Assembly: GCA_009667805.1 (NCBI GenBank)
Contig: CM019063.1
Location: 56,032,881 to 56,096,880 of the forward strand
DNA length: 64,000 nt
Direction of reading: 5' to 3'
DNA from: Leptobrachium leishanense
Taxonomy: Eukaryota > Chordata > Amphibia > Anura > Megophryidae
The translations under genes and the position numbers were made by a program. Shown in pieces: positions 22,760 through 33,683 of this stretch (position 1 is the first letter of the stretch; the number at the start of each line of letters is the position of its first letter). The notes below the pieces were generated by a model. The model was given only the letters and a program-made list of their open reading frames with translations. It searched no databases and was not told the DNA's origin.

Positions 22760-23030
22760 TCATTGTGATCTTCCCCGTTCCCGAAAATCCTTTTTATCAG
22801 CACCTTTCTGCACTTGATATTTTTTCATAAATCGGCATACTGATAAGTTTGTATCGAGTCGCTAAAGCTGATATGTCCATTAAAAACTATAGCAGCGAGA
22901 GCCGACATTCTATCCAAATTTTATCGGCCATCAAAATGATTAGAATCTCAGCCAAAATTAGAATCTCCCCATCCAAAAAATGACAGAATTACGTCTGAAA
23001 AAGGTGTCGATTTTAGCTATCAGGCTGAAT
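22760..23030. repeat. Second copy of the 19.49-kb dispersed repeat
   Basis: Same word order as 19491-19955 (CCCGAAAATC, ATCAGCA, TTCATAAATCGG, GCGAGAGCCGA, TCTGAAAAAGG). It ends 8 bp from the exon at 23038. Confidence 0.5.
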
Positions 23031-23037
23031 GACTTAC

Positions 23038-23104
23038 CTTTAGTAATACTTTCCTCAACGGGTGCTTCGGAGTCATTTTTAGCAGAGGATGTACTGTCTA
23101 CAAG
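23038..23104 (-). CDS. spef2: spef2 exon, acidic linker
   Basis: The acceptor ttttatgttcag and consensus donor GTAAGT bound 67 bp entered in phase 0 and left with one base. It encodes LVDSTSSAKNDSEAPVEES then ITK. The peptide is polar and acidic, without a domain of its own. It joins the exon ending NDQESK (26627-26751) to the exon starting MDLNE in correct phase. It belongs to the insertion between the two halves of the SPEF2 adenylate-kinase-like region. Confidence 0.78.
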
Positions 23105-23633
23105 CTGAACATAAAACAAAACACAATTCATTAATAGTTATTTTTTAATAGATCCGTTAAAAAAAAACAAAAAAAAACAACCCCCCAATCCAATGACACC
23201 ATTTGAGAGACTGTCCATTCCTGGCTCTACCGGAGTTATCTCCTATCTCTACATTTTTCTGGGTCACCCTTTTAGTCGAATCCCTTGCCCATACCAAACC
23301 CTGTGGGAGTGGGATATTGGCCGTCCTGGAGGAATGGGACGCTATCTGGGAATCCTCCTTAGAAATCCAATAAACAGAATGATAAAAACAAAACAACAAC
23401 AAAAAATAATGGTACCGCAGATTTATTACCCAGAGCAACTTTAGAGAGTTTATAAGAAATAAGAGAAGGAACCTGTAAATAACAAAACACTGAGTGATGT
23501 TAAGAAGTGTTAATATTGCAAATAAGAAAATTCCTTTTAAAGTGCTTATGCCTTTTTTTGCAAGATATTTGTTCATTTTTATATGTGTGTTATATGTTGT
23601 TTAGTATTGTAGGAGAAGATAGTTCTATCACTT
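23105..23633. other. Intron, nothing recognised
   Basis: The A-rich tract at 23158-23183 is the only notable sequence. Confidence 0.35.
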
Positions 23634-24441
23634 ACAGGGTTATTCAAAGAGAATCGAAAAGTCACCGCACATTCGGTGACTTTTCATTCTCTTCAATTTG
23701 GTGCGATTTGGCGATCCCATTTCGGCGACCCTGCGGTGTATTCAGCAAGCACCACAGGGCCGTCGTAGTGCAGGGAAAAGTCGCCGCAAACCTGCCGAAC
23801 ACTCACCACAAAATGAGGGCGAACGCACACCGAAACCCGCAAAAACATCTGGGTTAACCCTGCCGAACACGCCGGAGAAACCCAAGCAGCCGCCGATCGC
23901 AGAGCAGCCGCCGGAAAAAGCCGACACCGCAGACAAATGGAGTGAAAGAAAAAAAACAGTACGCTTGAATGTTTGGAAAGTGAAACGCTGTTTGCAAAGA
24001 AACTACAGAACGAAAATGTCTGAAATTTACATATAAGATCCAATGAATGATAATAAAAAGGGCTGTTACAGAAAAAATAAGTAAAGTTTATAAAAAAAAA
24101 AAAATATTTGCAAAAAATGCCTAAAAAGATCCAAAAAATCTACACATAAAGAGACTTTACTGCAGAATATTATAATCAACGGTTTATTAGATATTGAGTT
24201 AAAAACGGGAATATTTTTAACATTGAAGCCTATGGGATTTGCCTGAATAAACCTGTCGAATGAAACCACCGAACAGCAAGGCAATTCGGCAACTTTTCAC
24301 TGCTGGTTTGTGTTCTCTGAATAGGTGAAGCATTGCTTCTCTATGGGGATTTCACTGCCCTCGAACAGGCAACGACCAGGCACCATATGTGCAGGCAATT
24401 CCTTTCAGCCACAATTCGGATCTCTTTGAATAACCCTGATA
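23634..24441. mobile_element. MITE, GGGTTATTCAGAGAGC family, copy 2
   Basis: The ends are GGGTTATTCAAAGAGAATCG and the inverted TCTCTTTGAATAACCC. The interior carries CCTGCGG, CCGGAGAAACCC, ACATATAAGATCCAATGAAT and CTATGGGGATTTCACTGC words as in the other copies. Confidence 0.65.
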
Positions 24442-24535
24442 GTGTTACTACACCAAAACACATTCTGAGGTCACCTTAACAGAACTTAACTGTTTTAAAG
24501 CCTATACATAATGTAATTTTTTAAAAAAAAAAATT

Positions 24536-24722
24536 TGTGAAAGGATTTTACAAGGAAGGATACATTGAGATTTCTCCCGTTTTCAAGTATATCCTGGGTG
24601 GCGAGTATGTACCGTTAGGTGTCTTGCCCAAGGACACGACTAGAGAGGTGCTCTTGCCGGGATCAAACCTGTGTCTCCACCGTCATAGAGCAGTGATGTT
24701 ACCTCTACTCCACCCAGCCGGT
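24536..24722 (-). repeat. tRNA-derived SINE
   Basis: On the minus strand it opens CCGGCTGGGTGGAGTAGAGG (A-box-like), has GGTTTGATCCC (B-box-like) near 24659-24669, then CCTTGGGCAAGACACCTAAC, and ends in the LINE-shared tail (ACTTGAAAACGGGAGAAATC, CAATGTATCCTTCC). This layout (tRNA-like head, core, LINE tail) defines a SINE. It is not a functional tRNA gene. Confidence 0.7.
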
Positions 24723-24965
24723 AAGGTGCTGAATTGATAATGTTTTCTGATGTCATTAATGTTATAGAAAGAATTTTTGAATAAACAAAAACTACAATTT
24801 GCGAGTGAATTGTGCTCGGCTGTGGGCTATTCCCTGGGCGCCGGCATAACCAAGATGACTGCTCCAATCCCTGCCGTGCGCTCGTCTCATTCCTAGAAAC
24901 AGGATGAGAATTTTTTTGACCTCCCCCTTTTTTCCTTTATCATTTCTTTATCCTGCCTTATCCCG

Positions 24966-25755
24966 TTATTCAGAGAGCACCAAAATGTCACCGACATTTC
25001 TCTCTCCCGTTCCCCGCACTTCGGGGAATCAAATTCCCTGATCCTGCGATGAATTCAGCATTCACCGCAGGGTCCCTGAAGTGCAGGGAAAATCCACGCC
25101 AAACCGCCGATTTTAAATAAAATAGAAAAGCTGCAAAACCGCCAAAATATCGGATCCGATACAATAAGCCGCCGGGAACCCGCAGAAATTATTGGATTCG
25201 ATTGAAAGTGTCAAATTTTTAACGCTGTTTGCAAAAAAACTACTGGAAAATGTCTGGAATTTACATCTAAAATCCTATGAATAATCTGTTACAGAAAAAA
25301 AAGAAATGCTTTATTTTAAAAAAAAATAAGTCAGAAGAAAAAATTTTGGTGAAAAAAATCCCGAAAAATGCCTAGAAAGATTCTAAAAAATAAAGAGACT
25401 TTTTGCCGAAAATTAAAAGAATAAATGGTTTATTAGCTATTGTGTAAAAACGGGAATATTTTTAACATTGAATTCTATGGGACTGGCCTGAATAAACCTG
25501 ACGAATGAAACACCGAACAGCAGGGTATTTCACTGACATTTCTCTGCTGTTCGATGTTCTCTGAATAGATTAACCATTACTTCTCTATGGGGATTTCACT
25601 GCTGTTGAACCGCACTGTATGTGTAGGCAATTCACAATAGTTGGCAAACTGTCAGCTCTCTGAATAGCCGAATGGCCACGAAATTGCACCGTATGGGGAA
25701 ATTCACCGTTCGGTGCAATTTCGGGGCCAGATCGGCTCTCTGTAAATAACCCTCT
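24966..25755. mobile_element. MITE, GGGTTATTCAGAGAGC family, copy 3
   Basis: GTTATTCAGAGAGCACC at the left and GGCTCTCTGTAAATAACCC at the right, with the shared interior (GAATTCAGCATTCACCGCAG, TTGGATTCGATTG, ACTTCTCTATGGGGATTTC). Confidence 0.62.
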
Positions 25756-26212
25756 AACTGTGTTGGCACATTATGCTGACAATTTCTGATGTCTTTTTAT
25801 TTTTGATGCTTTTTTGCAGATGCTCGGTTGTTTCCATGTGGTCTCTTTATCAGCTGAAATGTTCCATTATGCCTCACTGTTTCCCCACTCGAATAATTAC
25901 TCAATGTTAATGAAGGCTTCCATGAGGATAATTAGCTGATCTATAGGGGAGTTCTGAGTATTACCTTAGAAATCACTGAACATTCATATAAGTTATAATA
26001 TAGGTATTATTGTGTCCTGTTCAAAATGATGAAAGTGTCGGATGGGGCTAAAAGCTTTGATTAACTTGCAAAAGGCAAATTCTAGCCACCCTTCCCATTG
26101 GTGAGTGCGTCTTCCTCAGGTCTCATTTATGTGAGCTGAACTTCATCACATTTTCATAATTTTACACATGACAAAGCACTCCACTAAGCACCGGAGTTTG
26201 TCAGATTTGTAA
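25756..26212. other. Intron, nothing recognised
   Basis: No feature recognised. Confidence 0.35.
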
Positions 26213-26435
26213 CAAATGGGTAAAGTCGCTGGTATTGCAGTGTTGGGAAACGCCATTGCGTCTCAAAACTTTAATCCAAACAGGAAAAGGAGAAACTTCA
26301 CTGTATAGCTGCATCTTTTGCTGCCTGGATTATAGTTTTGAGAAGTGCCGGTGTTTGTCAGCACTGCAATATTGTCATTTTTACCTGGTCTTTGCAACAA
26401 GGGCAAACATCGGCGCTTAATGGATAACTCCCCAA
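26213..26435. mobile_element. Foldback MITE
   Basis: GGTATTGCAGTGTTGGGAAA, CTCAAAACTTTAATCC and GAAACTTCACTGT are inverted as CAGCACTGCAATATTG, GGATTATAGTTTTGAGAAG and ACTTCACTGTATAG-side sequence, giving arms of about 75 bp. The repeat at 33467-33683 has the same style. Confidence 0.6.
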
Positions 26436-26626
26436 ATGTTATTTGAAGAAAAAAATATTTTATTTGACATTAATGTGGTGCAGAGTCTAATATTTATAAT
26501 CAAATGCCAAAACCAAAACCTATTAAGGAAAGAGCAACAAATAACTCAACTCATAACAAAACGTTCTTTAGTGTCCTTGAGCCTGTTACAAGTTGAGTTT
26601 TCTACATACTGCGAATGTGTGTTTAC

Positions 26627-26751
26627 CTTACTTTCTTGATCGTTTGCTGCTGGTTCAGGCAAAGTCATAGTACTTTCCATTTCGTTGTCACAGTAAGCCT
26701 GAACGGCTTTGTTGACAAGACTGTCCGCGTCGAGCACTTGAACGCCGTAGG
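26627..26751 (-). CDS. spef2: spef2 exon following the P-loop
   Basis: The acceptor atactttttcag and donor GTAAAC bound 125 bp. Two leading bases complete an alanine codon from the P-loop exon; the product reads YGVQVLDADSLVNKAVQAY, then CDNEMESTMTLPEP, then AANDQESK, ending in phase 0. V.VL....LV..A..AY is what follows the P-loop helix in adenylate-kinase folds (the second strand and start of the NMP-binding part); the tail is the acidic linker. The introns on both sides carry MITEs and a Tc1 element. Confidence 0.85.
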
Positions 26752-27285
26752 CTGAAAAAGTATATGTATATCATTAGGTGCTGGGAAAAAAGGGAGTTAT
26801 ATCAAAAGACAACTTTCGACTAGAGGCCTATTCCTGCATATTTCTATTACAATTCCATTGAGTGGAGGTTTGTAAATTCACATGTATGATATAGACAGAC
26901 ATTACTACCCAGTGGTACGGATGCTGACGTCCATCGCCAACAAATTACCAGTTGGAAACGGTATGTTTCCATTTTTTGTACACAAATGGGACACTTGCAC
27001 AAAAAAATCTGATAGTTTGAAAGTAATTTTGGTGGCCATGTATGCTGTGCGAGTATTTGGGCCACCTGTAGAGCAGAGGTAATCTTCTGAGTGTTGGATG
27101 CAGAGGGATTTTCTTCTGTATCCAGTGTGATACAATAGGAAATCAACCCTATTGTTCCACACAGGAACCTTGACCGTCTGTGAGTTGATACATATATGTT
27201 TGAACCGTATCTGGGCCCTGCAACTGCTGGTATCTTGGTTCCCCCAATGGTGACCTCTTGACCGATATCGGGACGGAGAAAATAA
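26752..27285. other. Intron, nothing recognised
   Basis: Overlapping short minus-strand frames at 26847-27320 lack domains or splice support. Confidence 0.35.
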
Positions 27286-27368
27286 ACACTTGTAAGTTCC
27301 CACGAGAATAAGGCCCTCATATCCTCATGTATCTGCTGGCAGGCATACTGACCTGTCTCCTGTATGTA
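27286..27368 (+). repeat. L2-tailed dispersed repeat, 5' portion, split by Tc1 B
   Basis: TATCTGCTGGCAGGCATACT then GACCTGTCTCCTGTATGTA matches, read antisense, the uninterrupted copy at 44112-44331. It continues after Tc1 element B at 29017-29103. Confidence 0.75.
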
Positions 27369-29016
27369 CAGTCAGGTCCAGAAATATTGGGACATCGACA
27401 CATTTCTAACATCTTTGTCTCTATACACCACCACAATGGAGTTGGAATGAAACAAAAACAACGTGCTTTAACTGCAGACTGTCAGCTTTAATTTGAGGGT
27501 ATGTACATCCAACTCAGGTGAACGGTGTAGGACTTACAGCAGTTTGCAGATGTGCCTCCCACTTGTTAAGGGACCAAAGGTAATGGGACAATTGGCTTCT
27601 CAGCTGATCCATGGCCAGGTGTGTGATATTCCCTCATTAGCAAAATTACAATGTGCAGATAAAAGGCCCAGAGTTAATTTCAAGTGTGCTATTTGCATTT
27701 GGAATCTGTTGCTGTCAACTCTCAAGATGAGATCCAAAGAGCTGTCACTATTAGTGAAGCAAGCCATCATTAGGCTGAAGAAACAAAACAAACCCATCAG
27801 AGAAATAGCAAGAACATTAGGCGTGGCCAAAACAACTGTTTGGAACATTCTCAAAAAGAAGGAACGCACCGTGAGCTCAGCAACGCCAAAAGACCCGGGA
27901 GACCACGGAAAACAACTGTGGTGGATGACCGAAGAATTCTTTCCCTGGTGAAGAAAACACCCTTCACAACAGTTGGCCAGATCAAGAACACTCTCCAGGA
28001 GGTAGGTGTATGTGTGTCAAAGTCAACAATCAAGAGAAGACTTCACCAGAGTGAATACAGAAGGTTCACCACAAGATGTAAATCATTGGTGAGCCTCAAA
28101 AACAGGAAGGCTAGATTAGAGTTTGCCAAACAACACCTAACAAAGCCTTCTCAGTTCTGGAATAAGATCCTATGGACAGATGAGATCAAGATCAACTTGT
28201 ACCAGAGTGATGGGAAGAGAAGAGGTTGGAGAAGGAAAGGAACTGCTCATGATCCCAAGCATACCACCTCATCAGTGAAGCATGGTGCTCGTAGTGTCAT
28301 GGCGTGGGCATGTATGGCTGCCAATGGAACTGGTTCTCTTGTATTTATTGATGATGTGACTGCTGACAAAAGCAGCAGGATGAATTCTGAAGTGTTTCGG
28401 GCAATATTATCTGCTCACATTCAGCCAAATGCTGCAGAACTCATTGGACGGCGCTTCACAGTGCAGATGGACAATGACCCAAAGCATACTGCAAAAGCAA
28501 CCAAAGAGTTTTTGAAGGGACAGAAGTGGAATGTTATGCAATGGTCAAGTCAATCTCCTGACCTGAATCCCATTGAGCATGCATTTCACTTGCTGAAGAC
28601 AAAACTAAAGGGAAAATGCCACAAGAACAAGGTTGAACTGAAGACCGTTGCAGTAGAGGCCTGGCAGATCATCACCAGGGATGAAACCCAGCGTCTGGTG
28701 ATGTCTATGCGTTCCAGACTTCAGGCTGTGAATGACTGCAAAGGATTTGCAACCAAGTATTAAGAAGGGAAAGTTTGATTTATGATTATTATTCTGTCCC
28801 ATTACCTTTGGTCCCTTAAAAAGTGGGAAGCACATCTGCAAACTGCTGTAAGTCCTACACCGTTAACCTGAGTTGGATGTACATACCCTCAAGTTAAAGC
28901 TGACAGTCTGCAGTTAAAGCACATTGTGTTTGTTTCATTCCAACTCCATTGTGGTGGTGTATAGAGCCAAAGATGTTAGAATTGTGTCGATGTCCCAATA
29001 TTTCTGGACCTGACTG
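27369..29016 (+). mobile_element. Tc1/mariner element B
   Basis: The terminal inverted repeats begin CAGTCAGGTCCAGAAATATT, with TGTCCCAATATTTCTGGACC and TGACTG at the right end and TA on both sides (27367-27368 and 29017-29018). It is 1648 bp, full length, and inserted into an L2-tailed repeat whose unoccupied relative (44208-44209) shows the single TA target. Confidence 0.94.
27727..28763 (+). pseudogene. Tc1-like transposase, one frameshift
   Basis: It starts MRSKELSLLVKQAIIRLKKQ; a helix-turn-helix (REIARTLGVAKTTVWNILKK) would bind the termini. Near 27865 the frame shifts and resumes as RELSNAKRPGRPRKTT, a GRPR-like linker, then a second helix-turn-helix and the DD34E nuclease: WTDEIKINLYQ, MDNDPKHTAKA and [12 protein letters not shown] supply D, D and E. 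The C-terminus NDCKGFATKY is complete. A single frameshift in an otherwise full transposase marks a relatively young, inactive copy. Confidence 0.9.
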
Positions 29017-29103
29017 TATTGTAGAATTGTCCTGTCTTTACCCATTACACCTTGTACAGCGCTGCGGTATGTGTTGGCGCTTACTAAATAATAATAATGA
29101 TAA
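29017..29103 (+). repeat. L2-tailed dispersed repeat, 3' portion
   Basis: Continues the repeat interrupted by Tc1 B: TTGTAGAATTGTCCTGTC, then CAGCGCTGCGGTATGTG, GGCGCTTACTAAA and (TAA)n. Confidence 0.75.
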
Positions 29104-29219
29104 CACACACAATAGTGATTTCAAAACTGAGTGCCCGTTCGGAGCTTGCATGCATCTTTTATTGAAGAGCGAAGAGAAGGGGAAGGGTTGTATCTTAAAA
29201 AAAGGTTTTGCAGGAATGT

Positions 29220-29335
29220 AAGTGGGTAGGTTATCACCTTGTCTGTGGTAGATCTTGTGACCGTGGTTATCTGTGAAAGATCTTCAACTATTTAAAGATC
29301 ACAGTGCTCGTATACAGTGCACGTATACAGATCTT
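29220..29335. repeat. Diverged tandem array, about 100-bp unit (segment 1)
   Basis: Start of an array whose units carry GGAGATCTTACTTCCACAGA and CAGTAGTTGTAGTAGGATTT-like words. It continues at 30061-30217, 30348-30488 and 33197-33350, split by two MITEs and a hAT element. Confidence 0.5.
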
Positions 29336-30060
29336 GGGCTAAATTACAATCTTCACACAAATGTTAACGCTCACTTGCGTGAGCATTAACGTTAGCCGCG
29401 GTATCTACCGCATATTACAATCCAAACGCAAATGTGTTAGACAACCCGTTTGCGTTTGGTATCTTGCGCTTTTCAGCGCGAGGTCACTGTACTTTGTGCT
29501 CCCTATACTTAAAATGGGGAACGCAAAGTGTTAATCAGCGCTGGAATTACAAAGTCCTAACGCTGACTAACGTCCGGCTCTGGTCAGCGGAAAGTTAACC
29601 ACAGCCAGGACTTGGTGTTAACGGATTCCGCTTCTGCAGAATCCATTAACACCAGCCTCAAAAATGTAAAAATGAATCCTATACTCACCCTCTGTCCCGC
29701 GGCGAGGACCGCGGCTCCAACCGCCTCCTACGTCCGGCGGGAGCAGGGAAAGACTGGGGTAAAAAGTCCCCCCAGTCTCACCCTGCGTATCACTACGCCT
29801 ACCGGACGGATCTCGCCAGGCGAGATCCGGCTGGTCACGTGACCAGCAGGGGGGGAACTCATCCATCGAGTGGATGCTCGCGGCTGCGCTCAGCGCTGCC
29901 GCGAGCATCCCTGATTTTAATGCGTGGTAACAATGCAGGTGGCATTTTTCGCCCCTGCATTGTAATCCAGCGTTAAAACGTGGGCGCAAGGGGGAAAACT
30001 GCGGGCGCAGTTTTTCCTCCCTTCCGCCCGCATTTTAACGCTGAGATTGTATTTTAGCCC
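29336..30060. mobile_element. PIF/Harbinger-like MITE
   Basis: The ends are GGGCTAAATTACAATC and the inverted GATTGTATTTTAGCCC, with CTT duplicated outside (29333-29335 and 30061-30063). Inside are inverted pairs such as AACGCTCACTTGCGTGAGC and a GC-rich centre. It has the same terminus style and target size as 5767-6473. Confidence 0.7.
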
Positions 30061-30217
30061 CTTATTTCCACAGACAACAGTGTCAGTAGGATTTACAGGA
30101 TCTGTCTGAGAGCCGGGCACAAGGCGACAATATCCAGTGCTCTGCTCGAGATCTTACTTCCACAAACAGTAGTTGAAGTAGGATCTATGGCATCTGATTT
30201 AGTGCTGAACACACAGG

Positions 30218-30347
30218 GGGCAGTATCACAAAGCTGGTACTAACTTAACCAGAGCTGTTGTAAACTTCCCAGAGCCATTATAGCCTATGGAGGTTTTAAG
30301 TTTACAACAGCTCTGGTTAAGTTAGCACCAGCTTCGTAATACGGCCC
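30218..30347. mobile_element. Short palindromic MITE
   Basis: GGGCAGTATCACAAAGCTGG at the left is inverted as CCAGCTTCGTAATACGGCCC at the right. Arms continue through AACTTAACCAGAGCTGTTGT for about 55 bp. The flanks AGG/AGA suggest a decayed 3-bp duplication. The terminus resembles the larger GGGC-type MITEs. Inserted inside the 100-bp tandem array. Confidence 0.68.
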
Positions 30348-30488
30348 AGAGAGTATTTAATGCTCTGCTGGAGATCTTCCTTCCACAGACAGTAGTTGTA
30401 GTAGGATTTCCAGTTATCTGCCAGAGCGCTGGACACAATGAGGCAATATTCAGTACTCTGGATTTAGAGCATCTACCAGAGCAATGGA

Positions 30489-30496
30489 CTCAGGGA
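30489..30496. repeat. 8-bp hAT target duplication, left
   Basis: CTCAGGGA, repeated exactly at 33189-33196. Confidence 0.85.
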
Positions 30497-31129
30497 TAGG
30501 GATGAGTCGAACACCCCCGAGTTCGGTTTGGGCCCGAACTTCCCATATGTTCGGGTCCGAATCCGAACCCAAACTCGAACTCCATGCAAGTCAATGGGGC
30601 TGAAAATTCGGTTTTTAGAGTGCCCTCCAAGAGGGCATATATGCTAGATATTTGCCATAAAAGGTGTATGGGGGTCCGGGTAGTGCCCTGGGGGACAGGA
30701 AACAAGGACAAAAAGTTAAAAAAAATATGTTTTTAAAGGGACAGTGAGTTTTCCATGAAATAAGGGTTAAAAATAAAAACGAAAAATTCCTTCAAATATC
30801 GTGCCTAGGAGGTCCCCATAACCTGCCCGTGAAGTGGCGGATTTCTAGGATGTATAGAAACACTTAAAAACAAGAAAATGACGTTTCATATGACGGTAAA
30901 TGCTTTTCCTTTAATCTATCCATAAACAACTGCTTGGGGCGGCAGTCTGTATGAAAAGAGGAGACATTTTCGTACATGCAGAAAAAGTTTACTGATTTTT
31001 TTGGCTAAATTATTGTGAAACTTATGCAGGCTTTGGATGAAAGTAACAATAGGTGCTTCAAAATTGGTCCTTTAGCGTCCCCAACAGTGCCGTCACACCG
31101 TAACCCCTCTTAGGATATGAATCTGATAC

Positions 31130-31660
31130 AGGCGTCAGTGGCAGTGCACCCAAATATTGTGCTTTTGGTACCAGGCCTGCAAGTACTATCATACAGCAAC
31201 CCCTCTGTGGTATTGTGGAAGAATGCAGGGGTGAACCTTGCGGTCCTATATTAAAAAGATATGCATCTGGTTAAGGTGTCAGTGCACCCAGATATTCTGC
31301 CTTTGGTGCAAGACTGCCAGGCCAGCAAGTATCATCATACAGTAACCCCTCTGTAGTATTGTGGAAGAATGCAGGGGTGAACCATGTGGTCCTATATTGA
31401 AAAGATATGATTCTGGTCAAGGCGTCAGTGCACCCAGATATTGTGCTTTTGGTGCCAGGCCTGCAAGTGCCATCATAATACAGTAACCCCTCTGTGGTAT
31501 TGTGGAAGAGTGCAGGGGTGGACCCTGCTGTTCAAAAAATTAAAATGATATAAATCTGGCACAGGCGTCAGTGCAGCCAAATATTGTGCCTTTCATGGCA
31601 GCAAGTGCCTTCACACCATAAACCTTTTGTGGTATTGTGGAAGAGTTCAGTGCTGGAGGT
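31130..31660. repeat. Tandem repeat, about 146-bp unit, 3.6 copies
   Basis: Units start near 31133, 31279, 31427 and 31566 with GCGTCAGTGCACCCA-like sequence, each followed by ATATTGTGCTTTTGGT and CCTCTGTGGTATTGTGGAAG. It lies inside the hAT element. Confidence 0.8.
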
Positions 31661-31690
31661 TTTGTGAATGCAGAAGAGGACATCCCCGAT

Positions 31691-33099
31691 CTATTTCATT
31701 ACTTCAGCATCAGGGGATTGATAGCTGCTGATCCAGGACTGATTCATTTTTATAAATGTCAGCCGGCCTACAGAGTCGGTGGACAGACGCACTCTTTTGT
31801 CTGTGACACAACCTCCAGCGGCACTGAACGTCCTTTCGGAAAGCACGCTAGATGAAGGGCAACCTAGTAGCTGCATAGCATATTGGCTAAGTTCTGGCCA
31901 GTGATCCAATCTCAACACCCAATAAGCCAGTGGATCATCTGCTGGAAAGGTATCCAGGTCTGCCCTTGCCCCATATGGTGAAGACGCTGGCAATGGGTGC
32001 CTACATTTGACGTCCCTGGGCGTCGAGGACTAAAAAAAACTAAAAATGCATCAGTCAAGCGGCCCTGGCCTTCACCACTATTCCTCTGATCATCCGCAGC
32101 CTCAGAAGCACGTGTGTCAGCACTTGGTAATCTACCAGTGCCTGGAAAGGTGTTACACAAGTTACACAGTTTTTTCATCCTGTGCTCCCTCTGTGCGGGC
32201 AGGATGAGCTCTGCAACTTTCCCCTTGTATCGTGGATCAAGAAGGGTTGCCAACCAGTAATGATCTCTCTCCTTGATAGCACGAATCCTGGGGTCCTTTA
32301 GCAGGCTTTGCATCATTAGGGAGCCCATGCAGCGTAGGTTGGAGGTGGCATTAGCTTCCGAGTCTTCCTGGTCAATGAGGATGACCGTATCGTGCACTTC
32401 CTCCTCCCAGCCACGCACTAGCCCATGTGTTTCTGGGCACACGAAACCCTCCCTTGAGGAATCCCCCCCCTTCAATGCCCCCACTACTTAAATATTCTGC
32501 CTCCTCCTCCTCCTCATCCTCCTCCTGTCTGATTTGAGTAGGACCCACTGGAATGCTGTCTGCGGAAAGACTGGGGCCTTGAGAGCTAGGGAAGGCCTCC
32601 TCCTCCTCCCGTTGCTCTGCCTCTAGAGCCACATCTATAATTCCCCGCAGAGTGTGCTCCAGCAGGAACACTAAAGGAATTGTGTCACTGATGTATGCAC
32701 TGTCCCTGCTCACCATCCTCGTTGCCTCCTCAAATGGTGACAGTACAGTGCATGCATCCTTGATCACCGGCCACTGCGGGGGGAAAAAAAAACAAGTTGA
32801 CCTGAACCTGTCCTTGTGCCATACTCACACAGGTACTCGTTGATGGCCCTCTGCTACTTGTGCAGACGCTGCAGCATTGCTAATGTCGAGTTCCACCTGG
32901 TGGGCATGTCACAGATCAGACAGTTTGTGGGAAGGTGGAATTCTCTTTGAATTTCTGCCAGGCGAACGCTTGCTGGGAATGACCGTCTGAAGTGGCTGCA
33001 GACCTTACTGGCCTGGATGAGAAGCTCTGGCAGCCCTGGGTACTTGGTTAGGAAACGCTGTACCACCAGATTTAGGACGTGTGCTAGGCATGCGAACAT
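31691..33099 (-). pseudogene. hAT transposase remnant (ZBED-like)
   Basis: Read on the minus strand, several frames give the usual order of a hAT transposase. HVLNLVVQRFLTKYPGL and ICDMPTRWNSTLAMLQRL (33099-32854) are the CH.LNL and TRWNST signatures of the catalytic core. SPFEEATRMVSRDSAYISD and WLATLLDPRYKGK (LDPR..) follow. It ends PLAYWVLR, CPSSSVLSERTFSAAGG and KRVRLSTDSV, the C-terminal dimerisation region. N-terminal BED zinc finger sequence was not seen. Frameshifts and an acidic low-complexity insertion show it is dead. Confidence 0.85.
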
Positions 33100-33188
33100 G
33101 CGGCGAACACTCGGAAATGTTCGGTGTTCGCGATCTAATCGGACAGGCTAAGTTCGGGTCGAACTCCGAACCGAACAGCTCATCCCTA

Positions 33189-33196
33189 CTCAGGGA
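33189..33196. repeat. 8-bp hAT target duplication, right
   Basis: CTCAGGGA, matching 30489-30496. Confidence 0.85.
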
Positions 33197-33466
33197 GACA
33201 GTATTGAGTGCTCAGCTGTAGATGTCGCTTTCAGAGACCGCACATCGCGTAGGACTGACATCATCTGTCTAGAGATGCTTGGCAAAGAGAAAAATTATTC
33301 AGCGCTCTGCTGGAGATCTTACTTCCACAGATAGTAGGATTTCTCTCATCTGCCAGAACACTGGGCGGAAAACGAAGGTCACTCTATGGTCAGTACCTGG
33401 AGATAAGCTGGAACTCCTACTTAAAGCTCTGCATTCACCCATGAGGGTGTTATGCAAAGAGCTACG

Positions 33467-33683
33467 GTGTATTCCAAAGTTGCAAACATGGGGAAAATCA
33501 ATGTTACAAATGCCGGCATGTCACAAAAGAATAATCCAAACAGCAGCAGGAGAAGCTTCATTGTGCAGTTTCTCCTGCTGTTCTTTAGATTTTTTTGTAA
33601 AACACTGGTGGTTGTAACGCTGATTTTCAACAAACAATGTTTACAACCTTGGCAAACACTGGCGTTTTTTGAATAATCCCTAC
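33467..33683. mobile_element. Foldback MITE
   Basis: GTGTATTCCAAAGTTGC and AACAGCAGCAGGAGAA at the left mirror TTCTCCTGCTGTT and TTTTTTGAATAATCCC at the right. The central hairpin GCAGGAGAAGCTTCATTGTG-side pairs across about 33545-33585. Related in style to 26213-26435. Confidence 0.55.

Larger units (their letters stand above)
30497..33188 (-). mobile_element. hAT element with decayed transposase
   Basis: The ends TAGGGATGAG and CTCATCCCTA are perfect inverted repeats flanked by identical CTCAGGGA. Subterminal GTTCGG/CCGAAC palindromes fill both ends (30530-30600 and 33110-33180). The left third (31130-31660) holds a tandem repeat of about 146 bp. The right half carries transposase remnants on the minus strand. 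Confidence 0.92.

Noticed and set aside
24640..24735. tRNA-like sequence with A- and B-box resemblance
   Set aside because: No complete cloverleaf and a LINE-type tail follows; it is the head of a SINE, not a tRNA gene.
26847..27320. 157-codon and 132-codon minus-strand frames
   Set aside because: They overlap each other in different frames, show no domain, and run into a known dispersed repeat.
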